In this document: piece after piece, positions 11,241-22,079 of the stretch
How positions within the stretch are numbered: position 1 is the first letter of the stretch
How the letters are laid out: every line of letters begins with the position of its first letter
Notes under the pieces: generated by a model
Database searches by the model: none
What the model was told of the DNA's origin: nothing
What the model saw: only the letters and a program-made list of their open reading frames with translations
DNA from: Pseudomonas kairouanensis
Lineage (GTDB): Bacteria; Pseudomonadota; Gammaproteobacteria; Pseudomonadales; Pseudomonadaceae
DNA: 64,000 bases
Assembly: GCF_004682055.1 (NCBI RefSeq)
Contig: NZ_QUZU01000005.1
Location: forward strand, 62,001 to 126,000
Direction of reading: 5' to 3'
Program-made: the position numbers and the translations under genes

Positions 11241-12617
11241 GGCGCGAATGTGTCGGCGTGCACTGCGCGCCAGGCGCACCAGCAACATTCCCGCCGCGCA
11301 ACTCAGGCCCACGATCAGCCCTTGCCACAAGCCGCTCGGGCCGCTGGGCGCGCCCAGCCAGTCGGTCAGCCCCAGGGCGTAACCCACGGGCAGCCCCACG
11401 CCCCAATAGGCAAATAGCGTCAGCACCATGGTCACCCGCGTGTCCTGGTAGCCACGCAGCGCGCCGGCGGCGGTCACCTGGATCGAATCGGAAAACTGGA
11501 ACAGCGCGGAAAACACGATCAAGGTCGAGGCCAGGTGGATCACGATCGGGTCCGGGGTGTAGATCGCCGCAATTTGCTCGCGAAACACCAGCATCAGGCT
11601 GCACGACAGGCAGGCGTAGGCCAGCGCCGTGCCCATGCCCACACCGGCGGCGAAGCGCGCCTCACGCGGCTGGCCACGGCCCAGGGCCTGGCCGACGCGC
11701 ACGGTGATGGCCATGCTCAGCGAGTAGGGGATCATGAACACCAAGGAGCTGACGTTCAGGGCGATCTGGTGCCCGGACACTACCGTCGCGCCCAGGCTGC
11801 CGATCAACAGGGCAATTACCGCAAAGATGCTCGACTCGGCAAAGATCGCAATGCCGATGGGCAAGCCGATGCCCAGCACGCGCTTGATCACCGCCCACTG
11901 CGGCCAGTCGAAGCGCTTGAACAGTTCGCTGCTCTGGTAGGCCGGGCCAATGCGTGTCCACAGGACCAGCCCGAGCAGCATCGCCCACATCGAAATGGCC
12001 GTGGCCCAGCCACATCCCACGCCGCCCATGGCCGGCACGCCCAGGTGGCCGTAGATGAAGATGTAGTTCAGGGGGATATTCAGCGCCAGGCCAAACAGGC
12101 CCATGACCATGCTCGGCCGGGTGCGGCCCAGGCCTTCGCTGAAGCAGCGCAGTACGTAATACAGCGCAATCGCCGGCATGCCAGCGGCGATGCCATGCAG
12201 ATAGCCCATGGACGGTTTGATCAGGTCGGCCTCGACCTTCATCGCCTGCAGGATAGGTTCGGCGCACAGCAGCAACAGCCCGCCCATGGCCCCGACCACG
12301 ATCGCCAACCACAGCGACTGGCGCACCAACGGCCCGATGTCGCTGAACTGCCCGGCACCGAAGCGCTGGGCGACTTTCGGCGTAGTGGCCAGCAGCGTGC
12401 CGCTCATCAGCAGGTACACCGGGATCCAGATCGAATTGCCCAGGCCCACCGCCGCCAGGTCCTGTGGGCTGACGCGCCCGGCCATCACCGCATCCACAAA
12501 GCTCATGGCGGTGGTGGCCAGTTGACCAATCATGATCGGCAGGGCGAGCGTCAGCAGGTCGCGCACTTCCCGGCTGATACGGGCGGGGCGGGTGAGGGGG
12601 GCGGTGATGGTGTTCAC
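11235..12617 (-). CDS. MATE family multidrug/Na+ efflux protein (NorM/PmpM type)
   Basis: A 460-residue inner-membrane exporter with twelve hydrophobic segments in two related halves. MATE hallmarks include the early GQLATTAMSFVDAVMAGRVSP loop (about 27-47) and the matching second-half segment around ESSIFAVIALLIGSLG. These proteins exchange cations for drugs such as fluoroquinolones or dyes. A GTG at 12615-12617 (VNTITAPLTRP) is preferred because the residues encoded upstream are basic and non-membrane-like and the homologous start is here; the ribosome site is weak. Reading in from further upstream is less likely. The stop codon falls in a REP sequence. Confidence 0.88.
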   Translation of the reverse strand: MNTITAPLTRPARISREVRDLLTLALPIMIGQLATTAMSFVDAVMAGRVSPQDLAAVGLGNSIWIPVYLLMSGTLLATTPKVAQRFGAGQFSDIGPLVRQSLWLAIVVGAMGGLLLLCAEPILQAMKVEADLIKPSMGYLHGIAAGMPAIALYYVLRCFSEGLGRTRPSMVMGLFGLALNIPLNYIFIYGHLGVPAMGGVGCGWATAISMWAMLLGLVLWTRIGPAYQSSELFKRFDWPQWAVIKRVLGIGLPIGIAIFAESSIFAVIALLIGSLGATVVSGHQIALNVSSLVFMIPYSLSMAITVRVGQALGRGQPREARFAAGVGMGTALAYACLSCSLMLVFREQIAAIYTPDPIVIHLASTLIVFSALFQFSDSIQVTAAGALRGYQDTRVTMVLTLFAYWGVGLPVGYALGLTDWLGAPSGPSGLWQGLIVGLSCAAGMLLVRLARSARRHIRAL

Positions 12618-12723
12618 GTACGGGTGTCCAGGGATAAAGGAAACGCAAGGACGGCGGATTCTACGCCTTGACGCAATGGTCAGGAAAAAACCTGTGTTGG
12701 GGATTTGTAAGCGTCCTTCAAAA

Positions 12724-12748
12724 AATCCCAAGCCCGCTCCCACACAAG
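12724..12748. repeat. solitary REP half-copy
   Basis: AAGCCCGCTCCCACA matches one arm of the REP family seen elsewhere, without an inverted partner or the GCGAGC head. It is probably a degraded singlet between the MATE gene and pdxB. Confidence 0.45.
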
Positions 12749-12799
12749 CCCTCTCATATCGGATATGTGTACACTGCCCGTCCGCCAAAGGAGCCTGCC

Positions 12800-13942
12800 A
12801 TGCTGATTGTTGCCGACGAAAATATTCCGCTGCTCGACGCCTTCTTCCAAGGCTTCGGCGAGATTCGCCGGGTGCCCGGCCGTTCCATCGACCGCGCCGC
12901 CGTCGAGCAGGCCGATGTGTTGCTGGTGCGTTCGGTGACCAACGTCAACCGTGCGTTGCTGGAAGGCTCGAACGTGCGCTTCGTCGGCACCTGCACCATC
13001 GGCACCGATCACCTGGACCTGGATTACTTCCAGCAGGCTGGCATCCAATGGTCCAGCGCCCCCGGTTGCAACGCCCGTGGCGTAGTCGATTACGTGTTGG
13101 GCAGCCTGCAGACCCTGGCCGAGATCGAAGGCGTCAACCTCAACCAGCGCACTTACGGGGTGGTCGGTGCTGGTGAAGTCGGCGGGCGACTGGTCAAGGT
13201 GCTCAAGGGCCTGGGCTGGAACGTGCTGGTGTGTGACCCGCCCCGGCAGGTTGCCGAAGACGGGGACTACGTCAGCCTGGCGCAGATCATCGAGCAGTGC
13301 GATGTGATCAGCCTGCACACGCCGCTGACCAAGTCCGGCAATGGCGCCACCTGGCACCTGTTCGACCGCCAACGCCTCAACCGACTCAAGCCAGGCACCT
13401 GGCTGATCAACGCCAGCCGTGGCCCGGTGGTGGATAACGCCGCGCTGCGCGAAGTGCTGCTGGAACGCGAAGACTTGCAAGCGGTGCTGGACGTGTGGGA
13501 AGGCGAGCCCGAAGTGGACGTCGACCTGGCCGACCTGTGCGTGCTGGCCACCCCCCATATCGCCGGCTACAGCCTGGAAGGCCGCCAGCGCGGCACAGCG
13601 CAGATTTATCAGGCGTTCTGCGCCCATCTGGGCCAGGAGCCGAGCATTCAATTGAGGGATTTGCTGCCGCCCCTGTGGCTGGCCCAAGTGCACCTGAATG
13701 CTGAGACAGATCCGGCATGGGCGCTGGCAACCCTGTGCCGCAGCGTGTACGACCCGCGCCGGGATGATGCGGATTTTCGTCGCAGCCTTGTAGGAACGGT
13801 GGAAGAACAGCGCAAGGCGTTTGACCTGCTGCGCAAGCATTACCCTGCGCGCCGGGAGATCGATGGCTTGAAAGTGCGCATCAATGGCCAATCAGCAGCG
13901 CTGTCGCAGATTGTCTCGGCCCTCGGCGCCGATGCCATCTAA
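12800..13942 (+). CDS. pdxB: erythronate-4-phosphate dehydrogenase
   Basis: A 380-residue NAD-dependent enzyme of the D-2-hydroxyacid dehydrogenase family; it oxidises 4-phosphoerythronate in the DXP-dependent pyridoxal phosphate pathway. The NAD site GAGEVGGRL is at about 120-128, the catalytic Arg lies in [10 protein letters not shown], Glu in VWEGEPEV, and His in [11 protein letters not shown]-terminal dimerisation domain typical of PdxB extends it beyond ordinary family members. ATG 12800 follows AAAGGAG at seven bases. A bidirectional terminator follows. Confidence 0.95.
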   Translation: MLIVADENIPLLDAFFQGFGEIRRVPGRSIDRAAVEQADVLLVRSVTNVNRALLEGSNVRFVGTCTIGTDHLDLDYFQQAGIQWSSAPGCNARGVVDYVLGSLQTLAEIEGVNLNQRTYGVVGAGEVGGRLVKVLKGLGWNVLVCDPPRQVAEDGDYVSLAQIIEQCDVISLHTPLTKSGNGATWHLFDRQRLNRLKPGTWLINASRGPVVDNAALREVLLEREDLQAVLDVWEGEPEVDVDLADLCVLATPHIAGYSLEGRQRGTAQIYQAFCAHLGQEPSIQLRDLLPPLWLAQVHLNAETDPAWALATLCRSVYDPRRDDADFRRSLVGTVEEQRKAFDLLRKHYPARREIDGLKVRINGQSAALSQIVSALGADAI

Positions 13943-13953
13943 GGGCCCATAAA

Positions 13954-13978
13954 AAACCCGGCCACCAGGGCCGGGTTT
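13954..13978. terminator. bidirectional terminator between pdxB and a convergent small gene
   Basis: AAACCCGGCC / GGCCGGGTTT with loop ACCAG-like spacer; A-rich on one side and T-rich on the other, so it can serve both converging genes. Confidence 0.85.
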
Positions 13979-13995
13979 GAAAGAGCGTGGGCGCT

Positions 13996-14169
13996 TCAGC
14001 CTTGCTTGGCAGGCTTGACCAGACGCTGTTCCAGCTCGCTGCACGCTTGCTGGATCATCTCTTCGGTAATCTGCACCTCGCGGCCGTTGGCATCAATGTA
14101 CGTGCACGGCAACTGCTGCGGCTGGCGGATTACTTCAATCTTGGCATCGCTGCTATTTGGCAAGGTCAT
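13996..14169 (-). CDS. small conserved Pseudomonas protein, unknown function
   Basis: A 57-residue, soluble-looking protein with no recognised domain (QQLPCTYIDANGREVQITEE in the middle, an amphipathic helix EEMIQQACSELEQRL after it). A single Cys is present. The start ATG at 14167-14169 has a strong GAGGAG eight bases upstream; the ATG fifteen bases earlier overlaps that site and is not used. I recall proteins of this kind as conserved in Pseudomonas but cannot assign a role. Shares its terminator with pdxB. Confidence 0.75.
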   Translation of the reverse strand: MTLPNSSDAKIEVIRQPQQLPCTYIDANGREVQITEEMIQQACSELEQRLVKPAKQG

Positions 14170-14405
14170 GGCCTGTCTCCTCATCAGGTTGTTTACCTAC
14201 TTTAAAACCCCCGCGTGACTGCGCTGTTACAACTCCATACATAATCAGCGGTTCGAACACCCAGTCCACCAGAAACCCTTACGAATTTCCAGCCGCGCAT
14301 TAGACCGATAGCCTCTAGGGGCCCTTGTCGGCGGGCATAATTAACCTGACTCATTGCTATTGGCTCAAGTTCCCCCCATGTAGGGATACAGGTTCCTCAT
14401 CGGTG

Positions 14406-16190
14406 ATGCCTTCCATGTTCTCAGTTCGTCAACGTCGTGCCATTCGCCTGGCCAGCCGTTTTATTGCGCCGTACCGCTGGCAGGCGCTCGGCGCCCTGGT
14501 GGCGCTGATCGTCACCGCAGGCATCACCTTGTCCATGGGGCAGGGCATTCGCCTGCTGGTAGACCAGGGCTTCATGACCCAGTCGCCGCACCTGCTCAAC
14601 CAGTCCATCGGCTTGTTCATGATCCTGGTGTTGGGCTTGGCCGTCGGCACCTTTGCGCGGTTTTACCTGGTGTCGTGGATCGGCGAGCGCGTGGTGGCCG
14701 ACATCCGGCGCCAGGTGTTCAACCATCTGATCTACCTGCATCCGGGCTTCTACGAGAACAACCGCAGCTCGGAAATCCAGTCGCGGTTGACCACCGACAC
14801 CACCTTGCTGCAGTCGGTGATCGGCTCTTCTCTGTCGCTGTTCCTGCGCAATGCGCTGATGGTCATTGGCGGCATCGTGCTGTTGTTCGTGACCAACCCC
14901 AAGCTCACCAGCATCGTGGTGGTGGCGCTGCCCTTGGTGCTGGCGCCGATCCTGATCTTCGGCCGTCGCGTGCGCAGCCTGTCGCGCTTGAGCCAGGACC
15001 GGATTGCCGATGTGGGCAGCTATGTCGCCGAGACCCTCGGCCAGATCAAGACCGTGCAGGCCTACAACCATCAGGTCCAGGACGAGCAGCGCTTCGCCGT
15101 GACCGTGGAAGAGGCGTTCGCCACCGCGCGTAAACGCATTGTCCAGCGCGCCTGGCTGATTACCCTGGTGATCATGCTGGTGCTGGGGGCCGTTGGCGTA
15201 ATGCTGTGGGTCGGTGGCATGGACGTGATTGGCGGGCGCATTTCCGGCGGTGAACTGGCGGCATTTGTGTTCTACAGCCTGATCGTCGGCAGCGCGGTCG
15301 GCACCCTGAGTGAAGTGCTCGGCGAGTTGCAGCGCGCCGCTGGCGCTGCCGAACGCATCGGTGAATTGTTGCAGTCGAGCAACGAAATCCAGGCTCCTGC
15401 CGCCGGCGCGGTTCCACTGCCGGAGCGCGTCAGTGGCCGCATGCAACTGCAAGACCTGCGTTTTTCATACCCATCACGCGCGGACAGCTACGCCATCGAC
15501 GGTCTGAACCTGACCATCAACCCCGGTGAAACCCTGGCCCTGGTCGGCCCCTCCGGCGCCGGCAAGTCGACGCTTTTCGACCTGCTGCTGCGCTTCTACG
15601 ACCCTCAGCAAGGCCGCATCCTGCTCGACGGCCAACCGCTGACCGAACTTGACCCCATGGACCTGCGGCGCCACTTCGCCCTGGTGTCCCAGAGCCCGGC
15701 GCTGTTCTACGGCAGCGTCGAAGAAAACATCCGCTACGGCAACCCTGACGCAACCTTGGAGCAGGTCGAAGCCGCTGCCCGCATCGCCCACGCCCACGAT
15801 TTCATCCTGCAAATGCCCGATGGCTACCAGACCCACCTGGGCGACGGCGGCATGGGCCTCTCTGGCGGCCAGCGCCAACGCCTGGCCATCGCCCGCGCCC
15901 TGTTGGTGGACGCACCGATACTGTTGTTGGATGAAGCCACCAGCGCGCTGGATGCCCAGAGCGAGCACCTGATCCAGCAAGCCCTGCCGCAGCTGATAGA
16001 AGGCCGCACCACATTGGTGATCGCCCATCGTCTGGCGACGGTGAAGAATGCCGATCGTATTGCGGTGATGGACCAGGGCAAGCTGGTGGCGGTGGGCACG
16101 CATCAGCAATTGATCGCCAGCAATGCGCTGTATGCGCGGTTGGCGGCGTTGCAGTTCAGTGATGGGGACGAAGCAAACGCTGCGCACTGA
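14406..16190 (+). CDS. MsbA-like ABC exporter (fused membrane and ATPase domains)
   Basis: A 594-residue half-transporter. Six membrane helices occupy about residues 15-300. The nucleotide-binding domain carries Walker A GPSGAGKST (about 380), signature LSGGQRQRLAIARAL, Walker B ILLLDEATSALD and the H-loop VIAHRL. This is the architecture of lipid flippases and multidrug exporters (MsbA, BmrA, LmrA). The substrate cannot be told; the genuine msbA of Pseudomonas is normally next to waa or lpxK genes, absent here. ATG 14406 is the most likely start, ATG 14415 is an alternative; neither has a strong ribosome site. Confidence 0.88.
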   Translation: MPSMFSVRQRRAIRLASRFIAPYRWQALGALVALIVTAGITLSMGQGIRLLVDQGFMTQSPHLLNQSIGLFMILVLGLAVGTFARFYLVSWIGERVVADIRRQVFNHLIYLHPGFYENNRSSEIQSRLTTDTTLLQSVIGSSLSLFLRNALMVIGGIVLLFVTNPKLTSIVVVALPLVLAPILIFGRRVRSLSRLSQDRIADVGSYVAETLGQIKTVQAYNHQVQDEQRFAVTVEEAFATARKRIVQRAWLITLVIMLVLGAVGVMLWVGGMDVIGGRISGGELAAFVFYSLIVGSAVGTLSEVLGELQRAAGAAERIGELLQSSNEIQAPAAGAVPLPERVSGRMQLQDLRFSYPSRADSYAIDGLNLTINPGETLALVGPSGAGKSTLFDLLLRFYDPQQGRILLDGQPLTELDPMDLRRHFALVSQSPALFYGSVEENIRYGNPDATLEQVEAAARIAHAHDFILQMPDGYQTHLGDGGMGLSGGQRQRLAIARALLVDAPILLLDEATSALDAQSEHLIQQALPQLIEGRTTLVIAHRLATVKNADRIAVMDQGKLVAVGTHQQLIASNALYARLAALQFSDGDEANAAH

Positions 16191-16204
16191 ATCACCCAGC
16201 ACAA

Positions 16205-16236
16205 AAAATGCCCGCATCTTTCAATGCGGGCATTTT
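16205..16236. terminator. bidirectional terminator
   Basis: AAAATGCCCGCAT / ATGCGGGCATTTT with a six-base loop lies between the convergent ABC exporter and slt genes; suited to both strands. Confidence 0.92.
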
Positions 16237-16253
16237 CATTTCTACGTTACGGT

Positions 16254-18182
16254 TTATTGGTCATCAAAATAGCGCTCGTGCCAGTCCACCAACGGCTGCG
16301 GCGAGTTGAGCTTCTGTCCGTAGATCACCGAATAAGACAGCACGTTCTGCACGTACTGGCGGGTTTCGTCGAACGGGATGCTTTCCACCCATACGTCGAA
16401 ACTCAGGTGGTCCGCGCCACGCAGCCATTGGCGCACGCGGCCGGGGCCGGCGTTGTAGGCGGCAGAGGCGAGTACGCGGTTGCCGTTGAACTGGCTGTGC
16501 ACCTGACTCAGGTACGCGGCACCGAGTTGGATGTTCTTGTCCGGGTCCAGCACCTGGGCCGGGGAGGCCAGGGGAATGCTGAACTTGCGCGCGGTTTCCT
16601 TGGCGGTGCCGGGCATCAGTTGCATCAGGCCGCTGGCGCCGACGCCGGAGCGTGCGTCGTCCATAAAGGCGCTTTCCTGGCGGGTGATGGCGAATACCCA
16701 GCTTGAATGCAGGCCACGTACCTTGGCTTCACGCACCAGGGTGTCGCGGTGGGCCATGGGGAAGCGAATGTCCAGGTCATCCCAGTACTGCGCCTGGCTG
16801 ATAGTGCGGATAGCCGGGAAGTACCACTTCATGTCGTAGGCCAGCTTGGCCTGGGCGACCATTTCGTCACGGTTGAAGTGACGGCTGACGTGGTACCACT
16901 CGCGGCGCCCATCGACGATCTGACCACGAGCGTAGAACTCCAGGGCGCGGCGTACACCGGGGGTATTGCGCACCTTGTTGACCAGCGCCTGGCTCATCAG
17001 CAGCGGTTTGTTCTTCAACTGGTACGGCGCCTTGGAGCGGTCGGCGGCGAGGAAGCCGTAGAAGTCACGCTCTTGCGCCAGATTCTTATACAGCACCAGG
17101 GCTTGCGGGTTTTTCGGCTCGGCCAGTTCCAGGCTGCGCGCCTGCCAGTAGCGCCAGCGGTTTGAAGTCGCCAGATCTTGCGGGAGTTTACGGGTCAACT
17201 GGTAGGCATCTTCCCAACGGGCGAGGCGCAACAGCAGGCGCAGGCGCCATTCGGAGACCGTGTTGTCACGCAGCTCCGGGTCGTACTTGGTCATCACCTC
17301 AAGGGCGCGCGGGTCGTAGCGTTTGGCCAGGGTCAGGCCGATCTCGCGGGCAATCGCCACTTTTTCGTCACGGGAGAAGTGCATGCTGCTGGCGTAGCCG
17401 TCGAGCAGGGCCATGGCCTTGTCCGGGTCCTGGCGCGCCAGGCGGCGTAGGCCCAGGCCAACGGCGTCCGACATGGCCTCAGTGGCCGGCAGGAAGCGCG
17501 ACGGGTCACTGAGCATGTCGGGCTTTTGCGCCACGTCCACCATCAGGCGGCCTTGGGCGCCGAGGGTCGGCAGGGTTTTCACCAGGCTGTTGGCCAGCGC
17601 GTAGTTACGCGCTTCGGCGGCCATTTTGGCGCGGTCCCAGATTTTCTGTTCGGTGAGTTGGCCGGCTGCCGCCCATTGCCCGAACGTGACATCGCAGGCA
17701 GCGGGTTGGGACTTACCGGTCATCCAGAGTTTTTCGGTGGTCTTGTAGCCTTCGGCTTTCAGATTGTGGGTGAGCTGGTATTGGCCATGCAGGCAGTCCA
17801 GCTCGACGAAATTGAGCTTGGGGTCGTAGTACTTTTCAAAGGTCTGCCAGTCGCCACGGTCCGCCAGCCAGCGCAACCAACGCAGTTTCATCCAGTTGGC
17901 CTGGGGCAGGTCGCCGTTTTTGGCGAGGAACTGTTCGATTTCTTCGTTGCTTGCGGTTTTCAGGCGTGCGGTCAGCTCGTCGTACGCCAGATAAGGCGTC
18001 AACGGATAGTCGGCCAGGGCCTGGCTGTATTGCATGTACGGGCCGCTGTCACCCTTGGCCAGGGCGCGCTTGGCTTCATCGTAGTACTGGCGTTGGGTGG
18101 TGAGGTCCACGGCCTGGGCGGATTGAACGGCGGTGGCAGAAAGAAGCAGACAAGATAAAAAGTTGAAAAGGCGACTGCGCAT
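16254..18182 (-). CDS. slt: soluble lytic murein transglycosylase
   Basis: A 642-residue periplasmic Slt70-type enzyme that cleaves peptidoglycan between MurNAc and GlcNAc to give 1,6-anhydro products. The signal peptide RSRLFNFLSCLLLSATAVQSAQA precedes cleavage near residue 24. A superhelical U/L domain (about 30-450) is followed by the catalytic domain with E at about 502 in TRQESAFM, then GASGLMQLMPGTA and the AYNAGPGRV motif. ATG at 18180-18182 places the signal peptide at the N-terminus; an upstream ATG would add sixteen residues. Lytic transglycosylase products feed the recycling pathway that includes NagZ, encoded further along this window. Confidence 0.93.
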   Translation of the reverse strand: MRSRLFNFLSCLLLSATAVQSAQAVDLTTQRQYYDEAKRALAKGDSGPYMQYSQALADYPLTPYLAYDELTARLKTASNEEIEQFLAKNGDLPQANWMKLRWLRWLADRGDWQTFEKYYDPKLNFVELDCLHGQYQLTHNLKAEGYKTTEKLWMTGKSQPAACDVTFGQWAAAGQLTEQKIWDRAKMAAEARNYALANSLVKTLPTLGAQGRLMVDVAQKPDMLSDPSRFLPATEAMSDAVGLGLRRLARQDPDKAMALLDGYASSMHFSRDEKVAIAREIGLTLAKRYDPRALEVMTKYDPELRDNTVSEWRLRLLLRLARWEDAYQLTRKLPQDLATSNRWRYWQARSLELAEPKNPQALVLYKNLAQERDFYGFLAADRSKAPYQLKNKPLLMSQALVNKVRNTPGVRRALEFYARGQIVDGRREWYHVSRHFNRDEMVAQAKLAYDMKWYFPAIRTISQAQYWDDLDIRFPMAHRDTLVREAKVRGLHSSWVFAITRQESAFMDDARSGVGASGLMQLMPGTAKETARKFSIPLASPAQVLDPDKNIQLGAAYLSQVHSQFNGNRVLASAAYNAGPGRVRQWLRGADHLSFDVWVESIPFDETRQYVQNVLSYSVIYGQKLNSPQPLVDWHERYFDDQ

Positions 18183-18395
18183 GAGACGTCCGTGCAGAGA
18201 AATCACGACTAGCGCCGACACTGCCGACACTGATTGCCCCTAGCTTAGCCTTTTGCCCGACACCTACGAAAGCTTTGCCGGCGGGTTCCTTCAGGTTGGT
18301 CAGAAATGTCCTACAGGACGTGTCGGCAGCGAAAAAGCCGGCCGCATCCCACCCCTAACTCAGGTAGAATGCGCGCCCAGTTTTTGGAGAAGCGT

Positions 18396-20318
<1,923 letters not shown>

Positions 20319-20335
20319 GTGATCTCAGCGCATTG

Positions 20336-20375
20336 AAAAAGCCCGGCGTTCATTCGTATGAACGCCGGGCTTTTT
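20336..20375 (+). terminator. strong intrinsic terminator after uup
   Basis: Thirteen-base perfect stem GCCCGGCGTTCAT / ATGAACGCCGGGC with loop TCGT, flanked by A5 and T5. Confidence 0.95.
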
Positions 20376-20391
20376 ATATGAAATGCGATCC

Positions 20392-20488
20392 AAATGTGGG
20401 AGGGGGCTTGCCCCCGATGGCGGCGCTTCAGTCACCAAATGCGTCAACTGCCAGATTGCTATCGGGGGCAAGCCCCCTCCCACATTTG
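20392..20488. repeat. REP doublet of a second family
   Basis: AGGGGGCTTGCCCCCGAT and its reverse complement ATCGGGGGCAAGCCCCCT face each other. The core differs from the GCGAGCAAGC family used by the ten other doublets in this window. Confidence 0.9.
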
Positions 20489-20501
20489 ATCTGCGTTGGT
20501 C

Positions 20502-20942
20502 TTAAGGGGCTTTGACCAGTCTGACTGCCAACACATCACACGGCGCGCCGTGCAGCACGTCATTGGCAGTGGAACCCAGCAACAACGCCAAACCGTGACG
20601 ACCATGGCTGCCCACCACGATCAGGTCGCACGCCTTTTCCTTGGCCAGATGGTGGATTTCCTGGCGTGGTTGGCCGTATGTCAGGTGGCAGTCTTCCTTT
20701 TTCAAATGTGGGTATTTAAGAATCAAACGGTCCAGGCGCTCCTTGGCCTGGTCAAATTGCTGTTGCTGCAACTGGGAAAGGTCCATCGGCACGTCACCAC
20801 CAAAGGCCATGGCCATCGGCTCGACAATATGCACCAGCGACAATATGGCGCCATTGGCCAGTGCAGATTCCTGTGCACGCTTGATCACTGGGTCGCACTC
20901 TTCGGTCAGGTCGACAGCGACCAGAATATGTTGGTAGGGCAT
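20502..20942 (-). CDS. universal stress protein, UspA family
   Basis: A 146-residue cytoplasmic Usp domain. The N-terminal ILVAVDLTEE and the ATP-binding signature G-x2-G-x9-G-S/T (VGSHGRHGLALLLGSTANDVL, about 110-130) place it among ATP-binding Usp proteins. Expected to be dimeric and induced in stress or stationary phase; the substrate or partner is unknown. GGAGGAA lies eight bases before the ATG at 20940-20942. Confidence 0.92.
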   Translation of the reverse strand: MPYQHILVAVDLTEECDPVIKRAQESALANGAILSLVHIVEPMAMAFGGDVPMDLSQLQQQQFDQAKERLDRLILKYPHLKKEDCHLTYGQPRQEIHHLAKEKACDLIVVGSHGRHGLALLLGSTANDVLHGAPCDVLAVRLVKAP

Positions 20943-21047
20943 GAGGCGTTCCTCCAGAGGACTGCAATAAGTTCAGTATGGCTGCTTTCAAGCGGATGGG
21001 GTTGCGTCAGATCAAATCCGCTCATCTAGAAATTCGGGAGTACACAT

Positions 21048-21485
21048 ATGACGGTCTGGATAGTGGTGTCAATCCTTGTGGTGGTTCTGAGCCCTCTGGC
21101 ATGGCTGCGTCCATCGCGTCATCAGAGTGGGCGCATGGCCCTGCGCATGGAGGCGCGCCGCATCGGCCTGGCCATGCAATTGGCCCCTCAGGAATGGCCG
21201 CATTGGCTCAAGCACGAGCCGCCAAGCCCCTGCGCGCAGTATTGCCGGCCACGGCGCGGCAGTACACCGGCGACCTGGAGTTATTGGCAGCTGGAGCCGG
21301 GTGTGTGGGTCAATCAGTGGCGCGAGGTCTGCGTCGATGAGAAGTTGTTGCCTTATTTTTCGGCCTTACCGGACAACGTCTATAAGATCGAAGCCGACAA
21401 GCAGATGATCGCCTTGTATTGGGGGGAGAAGGGCGAGGCGAGTGTGCTCAAGGACATCGACACCTTACTCAAGGCCCTGGCCTGA
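21048..21485 (+). CDS. small membrane-anchored protein of unknown function
   Basis: A 145-residue protein with one N-terminal membrane segment (WIVVSILVVVLSPLAWL, residues 3-19), then a cytoplasmic-looking region with basic and aromatic residues (RMEARRIGLAMQ, PATWSYWQLEPGVWVNQW) and an acidic C-terminal part. I do not recognise a domain. GGGAG precedes the ATG by eight bases and the codon use matches neighbours, so it is coding. Its place between uspA and fadB is all the context offers. Confidence 0.75.
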   Translation: MTVWIVVSILVVVLSPLAWLRPSRHQSGRMALRMEARRIGLAMQLAPQEWPHWLKHEPPSPCAQYCRPRRGSTPATWSYWQLEPGVWVNQWREVCVDEKLLPYFSALPDNVYKIEADKQMIALYWGEKGEASVLKDIDTLLKALA

Positions 21486-21494
21486 CGCTTTCCC

Positions 21495-21596
21495 CTGTAG
21501 GAGCGAGCTTGCTCGCGAAGCGCTCCAGTGCACCGCGCTTCTCCAGTTTGCACGGATAATCGTTGACGACCTTCGCAAGCAAGCTCGCTCCTACAA
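21495..21596. repeat. REP doublet (REPIN)
   Basis: CTGTAGGAGCGAGCTTGCTC at left and GCAAGCAAGCTCGCTCCTAC at right, inverted; the right copy has one change in its head. Confidence 0.9.
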
Positions 21597-21605
21597 AAAC
21601 GCGGG

Positions 21606-21635
21606 CAATAAAAAGCCCGACATCATCATCGGGCT
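21606..21635 (-). terminator. leftward intrinsic terminator without an assigned gene
   Basis: On the minus strand: AGCCCGA, loop TGATGATG, TCGGGCT, then TTTTATT. On the plus strand the stem is followed by GGAGTTGG, so it terminates leftward transcripts only. No minus-strand gene lies to its right before fadB. Confidence 0.7.
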
Positions 21636-21902
21636 GGAGTTGGCCAGGCAGGCCGGTAAATCTGTGTCTTGCGCGTTGCACGTTTGTCCTAGCGCTTTAC
21701 GGTTGCGGCTAGCCTAGCCGGATATCCCGTGGTGTACAGCCTTTTCCCACAACTTTTTTATTATTGATCTTGTGAATAGTGAAATATCTACGAGATGGAC
21801 TCTGGTGGCTGGAGTTCCGGAATGACTGGAAAGTCGCGTTTTTCCTAGTCTTTCGGGCGATTGACAATTGCCTGGAATTGGATGAAGGTGGCGTACCCAA
21901 AT

Positions 21903-21916
21903 CAAACGGGCGTATG
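21903..21916. promoter_or_regulatory. candidate PsrA operator upstream of fadB
   Basis: CAAACGGGCGTATG fits the PsrA consensus (G/C)AAAC-N2-4-GTTT(G/C) with one mismatch in the right half. PsrA is encoded in this window and is known in Pseudomonas to repress fatty-acid beta-oxidation genes. It lies about 165 bases before the fadB start. Confidence 0.45.
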
Positions 21917-22079
21917 AATTGAGCGTTTGTCTGTCAGACGACTCATACAGAATCCCGACTATCGCATTGGCGGGTGTGCCTGGCGCTTTGGCGTGAACAT
22001 TGACCAAATCATCAATGTCCCACCAGTAGGCCAGCGTCCAATGTGTACTGTTCAGCTTCCATATCGTGGAGATCAGTTG

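Larger units (their letters stand above)
21486..22079. other. long gene-poor region upstream of fadB
   Basis: It holds a REP doublet, a hairpin whose T tract points left (21606-21635), a 15-base palindrome CGGCTAGCCTAGCCG (21706-21720), a PsrA-like site (21903-21916) and presumably the fadB promoter. Open frames here have no ribosome site or recognisable protein. A small leftward RNA is possible. Confidence 0.7.

Noticed and set aside
11535..12671. Open frame antisense to the MATE exporter
   Set aside because: His/Gln-rich shadow of a membrane protein gene; no ribosome site.
12618..12788. 57-residue N-terminal extension of the MATE exporter
   Set aside because: The extension is not membrane-like, overlaps the pdxB promoter region, and the family N-terminus corresponds to the GTG at 12617.
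21932..21951. LexA box before fadB
   Set aside because: CTGTCAGACGACTCATACAG has CTG and CAG ends but 14 bases between them, not ten.
21709..22007. Small minus-strand proteins upstream of fadB
   Set aside because: Two overlapping frames lack ribosome sites and run across the PsrA-like site; the region is better explained as regulatory.
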